A stretch of 64,000 bases of DNA from the NCBI RefSeq assembly GCF_003719335.1, contig NZ_RIAS01000008.1, positions 124,001 to 188,000 on the forward strand. Direction: 5' to 3'. Origin of the DNA: Paenibacillus amylolyticus. GTDB lineage: Bacteria; Bacillota; Bacilli; Paenibacillales; Paenibacillaceae. The position numbers and the translations under genes are program-made. Position 1 is the first letter of the stretch, and each line of letters opens with the position of its first letter. Under the pieces are notes generated by a model that was given only the letters and a program-made list of their open reading frames with translations, was not told where the DNA came from and made no database searches. Positions 34,181 through 42,648 of this stretch are shown one piece after another.

Positions 34181-35260
34181 CTACAACACCTTCTCTTTCT
34201 TACGCTTGGAATAGAATGGTTTAAGTACCCAGCGCACGATGCCTTGTGCGGCAATGAAGAAGATAATCGAACCGATGACAATCCGAATAATCTCAGGTGG
34301 TACATCCGCAGCAAAGCTCATTCCTGCAGAACCGTAAGTAAGCGTACCAAAGAGCAACGCACCAAGTAGCACTCCAAACGGATGGTTTAGACCAATCAAA
34401 GCAACCGCGATCCCGTCAAACCCAGTACCTGGCGAGCCTGACATTACGGTCTGATACTGGAACACCCCAAGAACCTGGAACGCTCCGCCAAGCCCTGCGA
34501 GCATACCACTGATAAACATCGCTTTCACGATATTCCGGTTAACATGCATACCTGCATATTCTGCTGCATTCGGGTTATAACCGACGGCACGAATTTCATA
34601 ACCCTGCTTTGTTTTCCACATGTAAATATAAAATAGCACAGCCATAACAAGAGCAATCAACGTTCCCATATGCACACGTGAATTACCCATCAATTCAGAA
34701 AGCCAGGTCAGACTTATGGAAGCCGACTCACTAATGTCAACAGAGCGGTTCTCTCCTTGCAGTAGCAGAAATTGACGCACGATCAGATTGGCTAAATACA
34801 ATCCAATCCAATTCAGCATAATACTGCTGATTACCTCGTTAACCCCACGTGCAGCTTTCAGGTAACCAGCAATTGCTGCCCAAAGCCCACCAAATACCCC
34901 ACCCGCAATCAAAGCAAGCGGCGCGTGAATATATATAGGCAGACCTGCGAACTTTACACCAACGAAGGTAGCAGCTGTCATCCCTACGAGAAACTGTCCT
35001 TCGCCTCCGATATTGAACAACCCGGCACGAGCCGCAAAAGCAAACGCAAGTCCCGTCATGATGAGCGGTGTCATTTCCCGCACAGCTTCCCCGAAGTTGT
35101 ACATATCACCAAACACCTTTTTGAACAAAGCACCGTATGCTTCAAACGGATTATATCCACCAATTAGCATAACAATTCCACCGAGAATAAGTCCCATCAC
35201 AATTGCTACAACAGGCAAAATAAACGAATCCCGGGTAAACCATTTTAACACTTTATTCAT
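34181..35260 (-). CDS. nupP: Nucleoside ABC transporter permease (NupP/YufP type)
   Basis: 359 residues, about ten TM helices. Segments NIGGEGQFLVGMTAATFVG, GVNEVISSIMLNWIGLYLA and GFDGIAVALIGLNHPFGVLLG are typical of the YufP-type permease. Its start overlaps the nupO stop by 8 nt (ATGAATAA) and its stop abuts nupQ, so the three are translationally coupled. Membrane subunit of the purine nucleoside importer. Confidence 0.88.
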   Translation of the reverse strand: MNKVLKWFTRDSFILPVVAIVMGLILGGIVMLIGGYNPFEAYGALFKKVFGDMYNFGEAVREMTPLIMTGLAFAFAARAGLFNIGGEGQFLVGMTAATFVGVKFAGLPIYIHAPLALIAGGVFGGLWAAIAGYLKAARGVNEVISSIMLNWIGLYLANLIVRQFLLLQGENRSVDISESASISLTWLSELMGNSRVHMGTLIALVMAVLFYIYMWKTKQGYEIRAVGYNPNAAEYAGMHVNRNIVKAMFISGMLAGLGGAFQVLGVFQYQTVMSGSPGTGFDGIAVALIGLNHPFGVLLGALLFGTLTYGSAGMSFAADVPPEIIRIVIGSIIFFIAAQGIVRWVLKPFYSKRKKEKVL

Positions 35261-36791
35261 GCGCAGTACCTCTCTTTTGGGTGCTGCCCGCCATCATCAA
35301 GCCAAGCTCCCTGTCATTGGTTTCTTCCGGCAGCACCTCGCCAACGATCTGTCCTTCATAGATAACCGCAATGCGGTCCGATACGTTCATGATCTCGTCG
35401 AGTTCGAATGAAATTAGCAAAACAGCCTTTCCCTGATCGCGCTGAGCAATCAATTGCTTCTGCACAAACTCGATAGCTCCCACATCCAGACCACGGGTTG
35501 GCTGGGCAGCAATCAGCAATTCAGGGTTTTTATCCACTTCACGAGCGATGATGGCTTTCTGCTGGTTTCCTCCTGACAAGGAACGTGCTTTCGTCTCGAT
35601 GCTCGGTGTACGCACGTCAAATGCTTCAACAAGCCGCTTCGCCTGCTTTTTGATTGCCTCAAAGTTCAGAAAACCTTTGCGCGTATAGGGCTTTTTGTAA
35701 TACGATTCCAGAACGATATTTTCGCTCACCGAAAAATCCAGAACAAGCCCATGTTTATGTCGATCTTCCGGAATATGAGCAACGCCCGCCTCCGAGATGT
35801 GACGAGGAGAATGATTGGAAAGCTCTTTTCCTTCCAAACGGATCGATCCGCTATCCACTTTGCGCAGACCTGTGAGGGCTTCGATCAATTCACTCTGTCC
35901 GTTACCGTCAACCCCTGCAATACCCACAATTTCTCCAGCACGTACATTCAAGTTCAAATCGTTCAGAACCGCAATACCCTCTTTGTTTTTGGCTGTCAGC
36001 TTGCTCACCTCAAGTACGTTAGCACCAGGTGTGGCAGGCTTTTTGTCCACTTTAAACGTAACGTTACGGCCAACCATTTTCTCTGCCAATTCATTCGGGT
36101 TGGTTTCCGAAGTTTTGACCGAATCAATGACTTTACCACGTCGAATAATCGTAACTGTATCCGAAATTTCCATAATTTCTTTCAGTTTGTGCGTAATCAG
36201 GATAATTGACTTGCCTTCAGCGACAAGTTTTTTCATGATGACCATAAGTTCTTTGATTTCTTGCGGCGTAAGTACCGCTGTTGGTTCATCAAAGATCAGA
36301 ATGTCTGCACCACGATACAACGTTTTGACAATCTCAACACGTTGCTGCATGCCGACAGAAATATCATGAATTTTGGCGTGAGGATTTACCTTAAGCCCAT
36401 ATTGCTCGGACAAGCGCTGTACTTCTGCCGCAGCCTTTTTATAGTTAATATTGAGACCTTTTGTTGGTTCAGATCCCAAAATAATGTTCTCTGTTACCGT
36501 GAACGGCTGTACCAGCTTAAAATGCTGATGCACCATACCGATGCCAAGATCGATTGCCCGGTTTGGACTGTCGATGATGACAGGTTTGCCATTCACTTCA
36601 ATGGAACCTTCATCCGGCTGATAGAGACCAAAAACAATGTTCATCAATGTTGACTTACCAGCGCCGTTTTCACCCAGTAGAGCATGGATCTCGCCTTTCT
36701 GAAGCTGAAGGCTGATGGCGTCGTTGGCAACAATGCCTGGGAAACGCTTCGTTATTTGTTTCAACTCAACGACGGGGGTTGCTGCACCCAT
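35253..36791 (-). CDS. nupO: Nucleoside ABC transporter ATP-binding protein (NupO/YufO type)
   Basis: 512 residues with two ABC domains in one chain, as in sugar/nucleoside importers of the RbsA type. Domain 1: LLGENGAGKST, ISVGMQQRVEI signature, LIFDEPTAVLTP. Domain 2: GVDGNGQSE as a degenerate Walker A, SLSGGNQQKAIIARE, ELLIAAQPTRGLD, so the second site is altered as usual. The start at 36791 follows AAGGGTG; an upstream extension to 36881 lacks a Shine-Dalgarno. It lies 199 nt after nupN across a GC-rich hairpin. Confidence 0.92.
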   Translation of the reverse strand: MGAATPVVELKQITKRFPGIVANDAISLQLQKGEIHALLGENGAGKSTLMNIVFGLYQPDEGSIEVNGKPVIIDSPNRAIDLGIGMVHQHFKLVQPFTVTENIILGSEPTKGLNINYKKAAAEVQRLSEQYGLKVNPHAKIHDISVGMQQRVEIVKTLYRGADILIFDEPTAVLTPQEIKELMVIMKKLVAEGKSIILITHKLKEIMEISDTVTIIRRGKVIDSVKTSETNPNELAEKMVGRNVTFKVDKKPATPGANVLEVSKLTAKNKEGIAVLNDLNLNVRAGEIVGIAGVDGNGQSELIEALTGLRKVDSGSIRLEGKELSNHSPRHISEAGVAHIPEDRHKHGLVLDFSVSENIVLESYYKKPYTRKGFLNFEAIKKQAKRLVEAFDVRTPSIETKARSLSGGNQQKAIIAREVDKNPELLIAAQPTRGLDVGAIEFVQKQLIAQRDQGKAVLLISFELDEIMNVSDRIAVIYEGQIVGEVLPEETNDRELGLMMAGSTQKRGTAHE

Positions 36792-36926
36792 GTAATCACC
36801 CTTATAACTGATATAGTGTGGTTCCGCAAACGAAAGAAAAGCTCCTATTCGGAGCACTATTGCAATAGTTAGATTGTACAAATGTTATAATGCCTTGATC
36901 AAATGTTCCTGACTTTACAATCACAA

Positions 36927-36944
36927 GGCCGGTCAAGACCGGCC
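36927..36944 (-). other. GC-rich hairpin between nupN and nupO
   Basis: GGCCGGTC-TT-GACCGGCC, a perfect 8-bp stem without a proper T-run (TTGTGATTG follows on the minus strand). It may slow 3' decay of nupN mRNA or partly terminate, giving more binding protein than transporter. Confidence 0.55.
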
Positions 36945-36990
36945 CGGATGATTATATTACAGCAGCTATCAAAATGACTACGAATTCTTA

Positions 36991-38031
36991 TTACTCAGTA
37001 GGTACTTTGATTTCGCCGCTAATGATTTTTTCTTTGTACTCGTCAACTTTTGCCAGAACTTCTGGTGTTACATTTTTACTGGAAGTATCCGCAATACCTA
37101 CGCCGTTTTCTTTCAGCGTCAGATTCTCGGAACCACCAGCGAATGTACCGTCAACAATTTCTTTATTAACGCGTTTAACCGCTTCGTCTACTTTTTTGAT
37201 CATGGAAGTCAGTGTAATTTCATCACCAAACTCCAAAGACTGGTCTTTATCCACACCGATTACCCATACATCTTGACCTTGCTTCTTACGTGCACTTGCT
37301 TCGTTAAACACACCGTTACCCGTTGCACCCGAAGCGTGGAAGATGATGTCTACGCCCTGGTTGTACAGAGTAGCTGCAGCCGCTTTACCCAGGTCCGGTT
37401 TATCAAAAGCACCTGTGTAGTTCGGAATGAATTCAGCTTTAGGGTTTACTGCTTTAACCCCTTCTCTGAAACCAGCTTCAAACTTTTTGATCAGCGGGCT
37501 GTTCATACCACCTACGAAACCAACTTTGTTTGTTTTTGTTGTCAAACCAGCAACAACACCAACCAGGAAAGATCCTTCTTCTTCAGCGAAAGTTACAGAT
37601 TTCACGTTAGGTGCATCCACTACGCTGTCGATGATTGCCAGTTTAGCATCAGGGTTTTGCTCAGCTACTGTTTTGATCGCATCAGCCAGTTGGAAACCGA
37701 TACCCCAAGTCAGATCATATCCGTTTTTAACAAATTCGTTCAAGTTAGGAATATATTCTTCATCGGATTTACTTTGCAGGTATTTTACTTTTGCACCTGT
37801 TTCAGTTTCGGTTGCTTGCAGTGCTTCCCAAGCCGATTGGTTAAAGGATTTGTCGTTTACGCCGCCTACGTCAGTAACCATACCGATTTGAACATCGGAT
37901 TTGGCTTCAGTGGAAGTTCCACTCTTATCTCCTCCGGCATTTGTTTCTTCTTTGGGTTTGCTTCCACATCCTGCGAGCATAACCGATACTGCCAGCAACA
38001 TCACCAGAGACAGGCTGAGCATTTTTTTCAT
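36991..38031 (-). CDS. nupN: BMP family nucleoside-binding lipoprotein (NupN/YufN type)
   Basis: 346 residues. A signal peptide with lipobox SVMLAGCGSK is followed by an acidic/Thr linker and a Bmp/Med periplasmic-binding-type domain: MVTDVGGVNDKSFNQSAWE, DLTWGIGFQLADAIK, GVVAGLTTKTNKVGFVGGM and VDIIFHASGATGNGVF. Extracellular substrate-binding lipoprotein of the adjacent ABC importer; BMP proteins bind purine nucleosides. The ATG follows AAGGGGG. The leader carries a PurBox-like site and an upstream cre-like site. Confidence 0.93.
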   Translation of the reverse strand: MKKMLSLSLVMLLAVSVMLAGCGSKPKEETNAGGDKSGTSTEAKSDVQIGMVTDVGGVNDKSFNQSAWEALQATETETGAKVKYLQSKSDEEYIPNLNEFVKNGYDLTWGIGFQLADAIKTVAEQNPDAKLAIIDSVVDAPNVKSVTFAEEEGSFLVGVVAGLTTKTNKVGFVGGMNSPLIKKFEAGFREGVKAVNPKAEFIPNYTGAFDKPDLGKAAAATLYNQGVDIIFHASGATGNGVFNEASARKKQGQDVWVIGVDKDQSLEFGDEITLTSMIKKVDEAVKRVNKEIVDGTFAGGSENLTLKENGVGIADTSSKNVTPEVLAKVDEYKEKIISGEIKVPTE

Positions 38032-38183
38032 TTCTCTTTTTCCCCCTTAATAATATGTCCCTTTCAAATCTCGTCTGTATTGCACGGATCAACAGATATA
38101 AAGAACAGCTTAGAAGCGGAATGTTTCGCCAATGGCTCACTAAAAGCGCATTCTTATGGGCGATACATCTGTCCATCTGTCGA

Positions 38184-38196
38184 AAAACCGAACATT
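38184..38196 (+). promoter_or_regulatory. PurBox-like site in the nup leader
   Basis: AAAACCGAACATT fits the PurR half-site consensus AWWWCCGAACWWT at all 13 positions. Functional PurR operators usually have two inverted PurBoxes about 16 nt apart; here I see only a poor direct copy (CCCGAAAAG) 14 nt on, so the site may be weak or incidental. Confidence 0.5.
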
Positions 38197-38238
38197 ATGA
38201 CCCGAAAAGAAAATTTTAGGACTGGCCTACTAGAGGTG

Positions 38239-38244
38239 ATTATA
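38239..38244 (-). promoter_or_regulatory. Predicted -10 of the nup operon
   Basis: TATAAT on the minus strand, about 200 nt upstream of nupN. No good -35 at the right distance. The rest of the gap up to rplT holds only the sites listed and the rplT terminator. Confidence 0.4.
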
Positions 38245-38311
38245 CAATCAACCAGTGTTAAAATCCAGATGTATAATCACCAAAAACCACTTATTTTTGT
38301 ACTTTTTTTAT

Positions 38312-38325
38312 TGAAAGCGCTTAAT
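38312..38325. promoter_or_regulatory. cre-like site upstream of the nup promoter
   Basis: TGAAAGCGCTTAAT matches TGWAANCGNTNWCA at 12 of 14 positions, including the central CG. It lies about 70 bp upstream of the predicted -10. Confidence 0.45.
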
Positions 38326-38561
38326 AATTTAACGTTTTAACACACTAACGTTACAACGATGTGATGTTACATAACAAAAAAGTTACACCAACTTCAAAAC
38401 CTTCGCGAAAACACTCTAATTCATTTGCATTATTGTACCGTTCGTGTTTTATGTAATACCAAGCTGTGTTATTCACCAACGGTGTTCGCACTTCGCTTTT
38501 AATTGCAACTTTGTGATTATGTTTAGGTTGTTCTTCCTACGCCATTCTTATTCCCAATTCC

Positions 38562-38592
38562 GTAAAAAAAGCCGCCATAGGTACGGCGGCTT
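38562..38592 (-). terminator. Terminator of infC-rpmI-rplT
   Basis: AAGCCGCC/GGCGGCTT (38569-38592) with TTTTTTTACGG on the minus strand, shortly after the rplT stop. Confidence 0.9.
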
Positions 38593-38605
38593 ACTTCATA
38601 CAGAT

Positions 38606-38965
38606 TTAAGCGTTGATTTTACCTTTAGCTACAGCAGCCAAAGAGTTGAACGCGTTGATGTCATTAACGGCCAGATCAGCCAGCATTTTGCGGTTCATGT
38701 CTACACCAGCAAGTTTCAATCCGTGGATCAATTTGTTGTAAGACAAACCGTTCATACGTGCTGCAGCATTGATACGAACGATCCACAGTCTGCGGAAGTT
38801 ACGTTTTGTGTTGCGACGGTCACGGTATGCGTATACCAGGGATTTCATTACTTGCTCATTAGCTGTTTTAAAGATACGGTGTTTGGAACCGAAATAACCT
38901 CTTGCCAGTTTCAAAACCTTTTTATGACGACGACGTACTACAAAACCGCCTTTTACTCTTGCCAT
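38606..38965 (-). CDS. rplT: 50S ribosomal protein L20
   Basis: 119 residues, standard length. Starts [29 protein letters not shown] and continues with the helical core. L20 is needed early in 50S assembly and, in Firmicutes, represses its own operon by binding the infC leader RNA. Third gene of infC-rpmI-rplT. Confidence 0.99.
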   Translation of the reverse strand: MARVKGGFVVRRRHKKVLKLARGYFGSKHRIFKTANEQVMKSLVYAYRDRRNTKRNFRRLWIVRINAAARMNGLSYNKLIHGLKLAGVDMNRKMLADLAVNDINAFNSLAAVAKGKINA

Positions 38966-39053
38966 ATTAAAGAACCTCCCAAATAAATATAAATGTATCC
39001 GTGGTATGTGTATGGCCGAAGCCTATCCCCCGTACGGAATCTAGTATTTTGAA

Positions 39054-39257
39054 TTAACCTTTCAGGTTAGCCAAACCTTGTTTCAAACGTCTCACGTCAC
39101 CTGCAGCCATAACCGGGTTACCGTTCAGAACGCGCTTCGCACGTTTGGATTTGTGAGAAAGCAAGTGGTTTTTGTGAGCTTTGTAACGAAGGACTTTACC
39201 GGAACCGGTAATTTTGAAGCGTCCTTTCAAACTGCTGTGTGTTTTCATTTTAGGCAT
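39054..39257 (-). CDS. rpmI: 50S ribosomal protein L35
   Basis: 67 residues: MPKMKTHSSLKGRFKITGSG with a very basic middle and the C-terminal GDVRRLKQGLANL. ATG well spaced after a GGAGGAGG motif. Middle gene of the infC operon, 88 nt before rplT. Confidence 0.99.
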   Translation of the reverse strand: MPKMKTHSSLKGRFKITGSGKVLRYKAHKNHLLSHKSKRAKRVLNGNPVMAAGDVRRLKQGLANLKG

Positions 39258-39281
39258 ATTGTGTTTCCTCCTCCAATGTTA

Positions 39282-39791
39282 TCAGGCTTTAGGAGCCAGA
39301 ATCATGATCATACTGCGGCCTTCCAGTTTGGGTTGACGTTCTACGGTGCAGAGCTCTGCAACTTCCGTTTTGACACGTTCCAAAATCCGTTGACCAATAG
39401 CGGCATGCGCAATTTCACGTCCGCGATAACGAACGGAACATTTCACTTTGTCGCCTTCTTTCAAAAACTTAACTACATTACGAAGCTTCGTTTGATAATC
39501 GTGCTCCTCAATATTGGAACGGAACCATACTTCTTTAATGTCAACAATTTTCTGGTTCTTACGGGCTTCTTTGTCTTTCTTTTGCTGCTCATAGCGGAAT
39601 TTGCCATAGTCCATGATGCGGCACACCGGCGGTTTAGCCTGTGGGGCCACATTAACCAGGTCCAAGTTCAGGTCAATTGCCATTTGAAGTGCTTCACGAA
39701 TGGGAGTGATCCCGATTTGTTCTCCTTCAGCTCCGACAAGGCGTACTTCCTTCGCCCGAATCTCGTCATTAATCATGTGATCTTTACTAAT
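39282..39791 (-). CDS. infC: Translation initiation factor IF-3, ATT start
   Basis: 169 residues. N domain INDEIRAKEVRLVGAEGEQIG, linker, C domain with KFRYEQQKKDKEARKNQK and a C-terminal SMIMILAPKA. It binds the 30S subunit, keeps it apart from 50S and checks start codons. No ATG, GTG or TTG lies at the right place: GGAGGTG is followed 7 nt later by ATT AGT AAA GAT CAC ATG, so the start is the rare ATT known for infC, through which IF-3 represses its own synthesis. The in-frame ATG at codon 6 lacks its own Shine-Dalgarno. Confidence 0.95.
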   Translation of the reverse strand: MSKDHMINDEIRAKEVRLVGAEGEQIGITPIREALQMAIDLNLDLVNVAPQAKPPVCRIMDYGKFRYEQQKKDKEARKNQKIVDIKEVWFRSNIEEHDYQTKLRNVVKFLKEGDKVKCSVRYRGREIAHAAIGQRILERVKTEVAELCTVERQPKLEGRSMIMILAPKA

Positions 39792-39832
39792 AACCGTCCA
39801 CCTCCAGGTCATTTTGAATATCCAGTTACACA

Positions 39833-39870
39833 AAAATAAAAGGGATGCCGGTCAAGCTACCGACATCCCT
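39833..39870 (-). terminator. Attenuator terminator in the infC leader (L20-leader type)
   Basis: AGGGATGTCGGT, loop AGCTTG, ACCGGCATCCCT followed by TTTATTTTT on the minus strand, 42 nt before the infC start. The ~160-nt leader (39833-40000) holds CCAACATACGTTGG and other pairings that could mimic the L20 site of 23S rRNA. In B. subtilis, L20 binding here favours termination; the parallel is from position and structure. Confidence 0.8.
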
Positions 39871-40007
39871 GTAATCAACACAATTCTTCATGAGTATACA
39901 CTTCATAAATTATTGGGATCGTTGACCAGCCAACGTATGTTGGTCAGGTGAGAAGTCGGACTTCTGCTTGTGATTCCATTTTGCTATTTGTTTAACGCAC
40001 TTGAACA

Positions 40008-40036
40008 CTATAACATCTACCAACAAACATTGTCAA
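40008..40036 (-). promoter_or_regulatory. Promoter of infC-rpmI-rplT
   Basis: TTGACA (40031-40036), 17-nt spacer, TTATAG (40008-40013); near-consensus. Confidence 0.85.
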
Positions 40037-40123
40037 CACTCAAAACACTTTTTTTTTCAAAACAGTGTGCTGTGTGTAAATCTCATAGCTGCGCAGAGGT
40101 TCACCAATATATTTATCCGTAAG

Positions 40124-41362
40124 TTACCCCTGTTTGCTCTGTACTTCGTCCAGACGAACAACCCGTGTATGTTGCGTGTGGCTCCACTGTTTGTTGTTTT
40201 GCGTAAAGAACGCGTAAAACGTAATTGGATACCAGGACAACAAATAAATCGGGAAAAGAATCAGATACAGATACACTTTAGCAAACTTAACTTTTTCCAG
40301 CGCCATGGACAACAGGAACGTTAACACGTTCATGCCGATCGCTATGAATCCAACCCACAATGGGAAATATCCATAAATGTTAGCGATATGTGGGCCGTCC
40401 AATACGTAAATATCGATTGACATTACAGCCGTCAACAGGAAAGTAAGCAACACCACATACACATTGGCACCATATACAGCGAGGTCAAACTTCACGATAC
40501 TTCTTTCTTTAATGGACTGCCATAGCAGTGGGAAGAAATATCTTCTCGCTACCGTAAAGTGCCCTTGCATCCAGCGCAAACGCTGTCTAGCGGAAGCTTT
40601 AAAAGTCAATGGCTTCTCATCGAACACTTTGGCGTCATAGTTAAACACCGGGTACACATTACGCTGCACACTTCGCATCGTGAACTCCAGGTCTTCTACA
40701 AGGCTTGTAGCTCCCCATCCAATTTCTTTCAGCAGATCGGTCTCGAAGCACATGCCCGTACCGCCGAGGAAATTCGCCATGTTCAGGTTGTGACGAGACA
40801 ACTGCCACAGACGGTTGATATACCAGTACGATACACCATATGCCGCAGTGATCCATGAATCCTCAGGATTTTTAGTATCAATGTATCCCTGAATAACTCG
40901 TGCTCCATTGCACAAATCATTGTTCATTTCACGCAAGAAGTTTTGCTCAACCAGATTGTCAGCATCAAGCATAACTACCGCATCATACTGACGTGGCAAA
41001 TCCCACAGGTATTTAAGCATCCACTCGATGGCATGCCCTTTACCTCTCAAGTCTGGATTCGTACGTACACATGCATTCCAGCCATGCTGACGAACAATTT
41101 CTGCCGTGCTGTCTGTACAGTTGTCACAGATGACAAATACATCGTACAGATCTCTCGGATAATCCAGTTCCTTCAGGTTTTCCATCAACGCACCGATAAC
41201 TTGTTCCTCATTGTGTGCAGCAACCAGCACAGCAAATGATTTTGTTGCAGGATAATTTTTCTTTTTCTTTTTCTTATACAGACCGAACAGCGAAAACGTG
41301 AATTGGTACACGGCCAGCAGTGCCAAAATGACCTGCAGCGTGACGAATATAGCGTCCAACAT
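40124..41362 (-). CDS. Membrane glycosyltransferase, family 2
   Basis: 412 residues. One N-terminal TM (about 1-28), a cytosolic GT-A domain with FAVLVAAHNEEQVIG, the metal-binding VMLDADNLVE, an acidic VEDLEF and the acceptor-side QRLRWMQGH (QxxRW) motif, then about three TM helices. The TM and QxxRW pattern is that of processive synthases for cellulose, hyaluronan or poly-GlcNAc, so it may make a cell-surface glycan or glycolipid; the product is unknown. Single gene with a predicted promoter at 41536-41564; downstream is the infC promoter. Confidence 0.88.
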   Translation of the reverse strand: MLDAIFVTLQVILALLAVYQFTFSLFGLYKKKKKKNYPATKSFAVLVAAHNEEQVIGALMENLKELDYPRDLYDVFVICDNCTDSTAEIVRQHGWNACVRTNPDLRGKGHAIEWMLKYLWDLPRQYDAVVMLDADNLVEQNFLREMNNDLCNGARVIQGYIDTKNPEDSWITAAYGVSYWYINRLWQLSRHNLNMANFLGGTGMCFETDLLKEIGWGATSLVEDLEFTMRSVQRNVYPVFNYDAKVFDEKPLTFKASARQRLRWMQGHFTVARRYFFPLLWQSIKERSIVKFDLAVYGANVYVVLLTFLLTAVMSIDIYVLDGPHIANIYGYFPLWVGFIAIGMNVLTFLLSMALEKVKFAKVYLYLILFPIYLLSWYPITFYAFFTQNNKQWSHTQHTRVVRLDEVQSKQG

Positions 41363-41535
41363 CGTTCTCTGTTACCCCCTTTTAGATAAAACCCAGATTA
41401 CTTAGCATTTTCTCTTCCTGATTCTGCATTTTATTTTTTTGTAATTGCAGAATATGACCCTGTGCTTTTGTGTACTACGTCAATCATACAGGCAATGTTT
41501 CAAATGATGGCTGCGGCCAGTTGGCTGCTTTATCG

Positions 41536-41564
41536 ATTCTGTATTCTTTTCAGCAATTTGTCAA
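41536..41564 (-). promoter_or_regulatory. Predicted promoter of the family 2 glycosyltransferase
   Basis: TTGACA (41559-41564), 17-nt spacer, CAGAAT (41536-41541). The ~165-nt leader holds an ATTCTGCA/TGCAGAAT hairpin (41421-41453). Confidence 0.55.
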
Positions 41565-41914
41565 AACCTCAATTCCACTTCCTGAAGCAGAAATGTGAAC
41601 TTTAAACGCTGAATAGCCACTCAGTGATACCACAACCTCGCATTCATGCCTGATATATCTTATTTTCAGCTGTTTTCTTGATTTTTATTTCTAAAGTCCC
41701 TTCTTTTTGATGTGGCTTACTGTAGCTGAACAGTGTCTCTACATCAAATAACGTAAATGGCCACCAAAAAGTTTAATCTAAAACTCACATTTTTTTACCT
41801 CATTTCAGCCATGTTGAATCATTGTATCTTTTTTCGAGGAATGAAGTCAAAAAAGACCATTGGTTTTTCATCCACTCTTTTACATGAATTTTACGTTCTT
41901 TACATGTCTTCTTC

Positions 41915-41943
41915 TTGAAAAGGACAACATTTAAAAATATGAT
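41915..41943 (+). promoter_or_regulatory. Predicted promoter of the PAP2-glycosyltransferase pair
   Basis: TTGAAA (41915-41920), 17-nt spacer, TATGAT (41938-41943). The stretch 41600-41910 shows no gene or clear signal. Confidence 0.65.
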
Positions 41944-42070
41944 AAACATACGCCTGAAATAACCTCAAGACCTTCAAAAACGGTTATATACTAAACAGGT
42001 GCAAACCTACACGGGTTTCATCCCGGAAATACTGCCGTCCTCGGGGCGGCCTGACTGGCAGGAGGCCAAT

Positions 42071-42598
42071 ATGAGCCGTTTTTTCTTAAAGTTTCAAGAG
42101 TACGATCGTAATGTGTTTATGTGGATTAACGGCCGGCTTCATAATCGTTTTATGAATTTCTGGCTGTACTATCTCACCCATCTTGGCGGAGCAACTTCTT
42201 CCATTGCGGTATCTTTGTTAATCTGGCTGCTTGCCCCGGCTCCCTGGAGTACGACTGGACTTCAAGCCTGCATCGCCTTAGCGGTAAGTCATATCCCTGT
42301 AGCCATTGCCAAGAAATTGTATCCTCGCATTCGACCTTACCTGGCCTTGCCTGATACAATAACGTTTCGCAACCCACTAACGGATCATTCGTTTCCATCG
42401 GGGCATACAACCGCTATTTTTTCGGTCACAGTGCCCTTTATGGCCGCTGAGCCGTTTCTATTACTGACTTTGCTTCCTGTGGCTCTTATTGTCGGATTCT
42501 CTCGAATTTATCTGGGTCTACACTATCCGTCCGATGTTTTGGCAGGAGCCACAATCGGTACTTTAGTCGCACTTGCTACAGTTGCATTCTGGGCTTAA
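42071..42598 (+). CDS. PAP2 family phosphatase
   Basis: 175 residues, about five TM helices. The three PAP2 motifs are present: KKLYPRIRP (K-x6-RP), SFPSGHTT (PSGH) and SRIYLGLHYPSD (SR-x5-H-x3-D). Such enzymes remove phosphate from phosphatidic acid or undecaprenyl pyrophosphate at the outer face of the membrane. ATG at 42071, 5 nt after AGGAGG; the frame is open upstream to 41999 but without a ribosome binding site. It is paired with a UgtP-like glycosyltransferase, so making diacylglycerol for glycolipid synthesis is a reasonable inference. Confidence 0.88.
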   Translation: MSRFFLKFQEYDRNVFMWINGRLHNRFMNFWLYYLTHLGGATSSIAVSLLIWLLAPAPWSTTGLQACIALAVSHIPVAIAKKLYPRIRPYLALPDTITFRNPLTDHSFPSGHTTAIFSVTVPFMAAEPFLLLTLLPVALIVGFSRIYLGLHYPSDVLAGATIGTLVALATVAFWA

Positions 42599-42648
42599 AG
42601 CCGATATGTTAGACTCAGGAAAACCTAGCAGGAACAGGTGAAGCAAGC

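Noticed and set aside
41999..42070. N-terminal extension of the PAP2 frame, also considered as a c-di-GMP riboswitch
   Set aside because: No Shine-Dalgarno for a longer protein, and the GCAAACC and hairpin pieces do not follow the riboswitch consensus.
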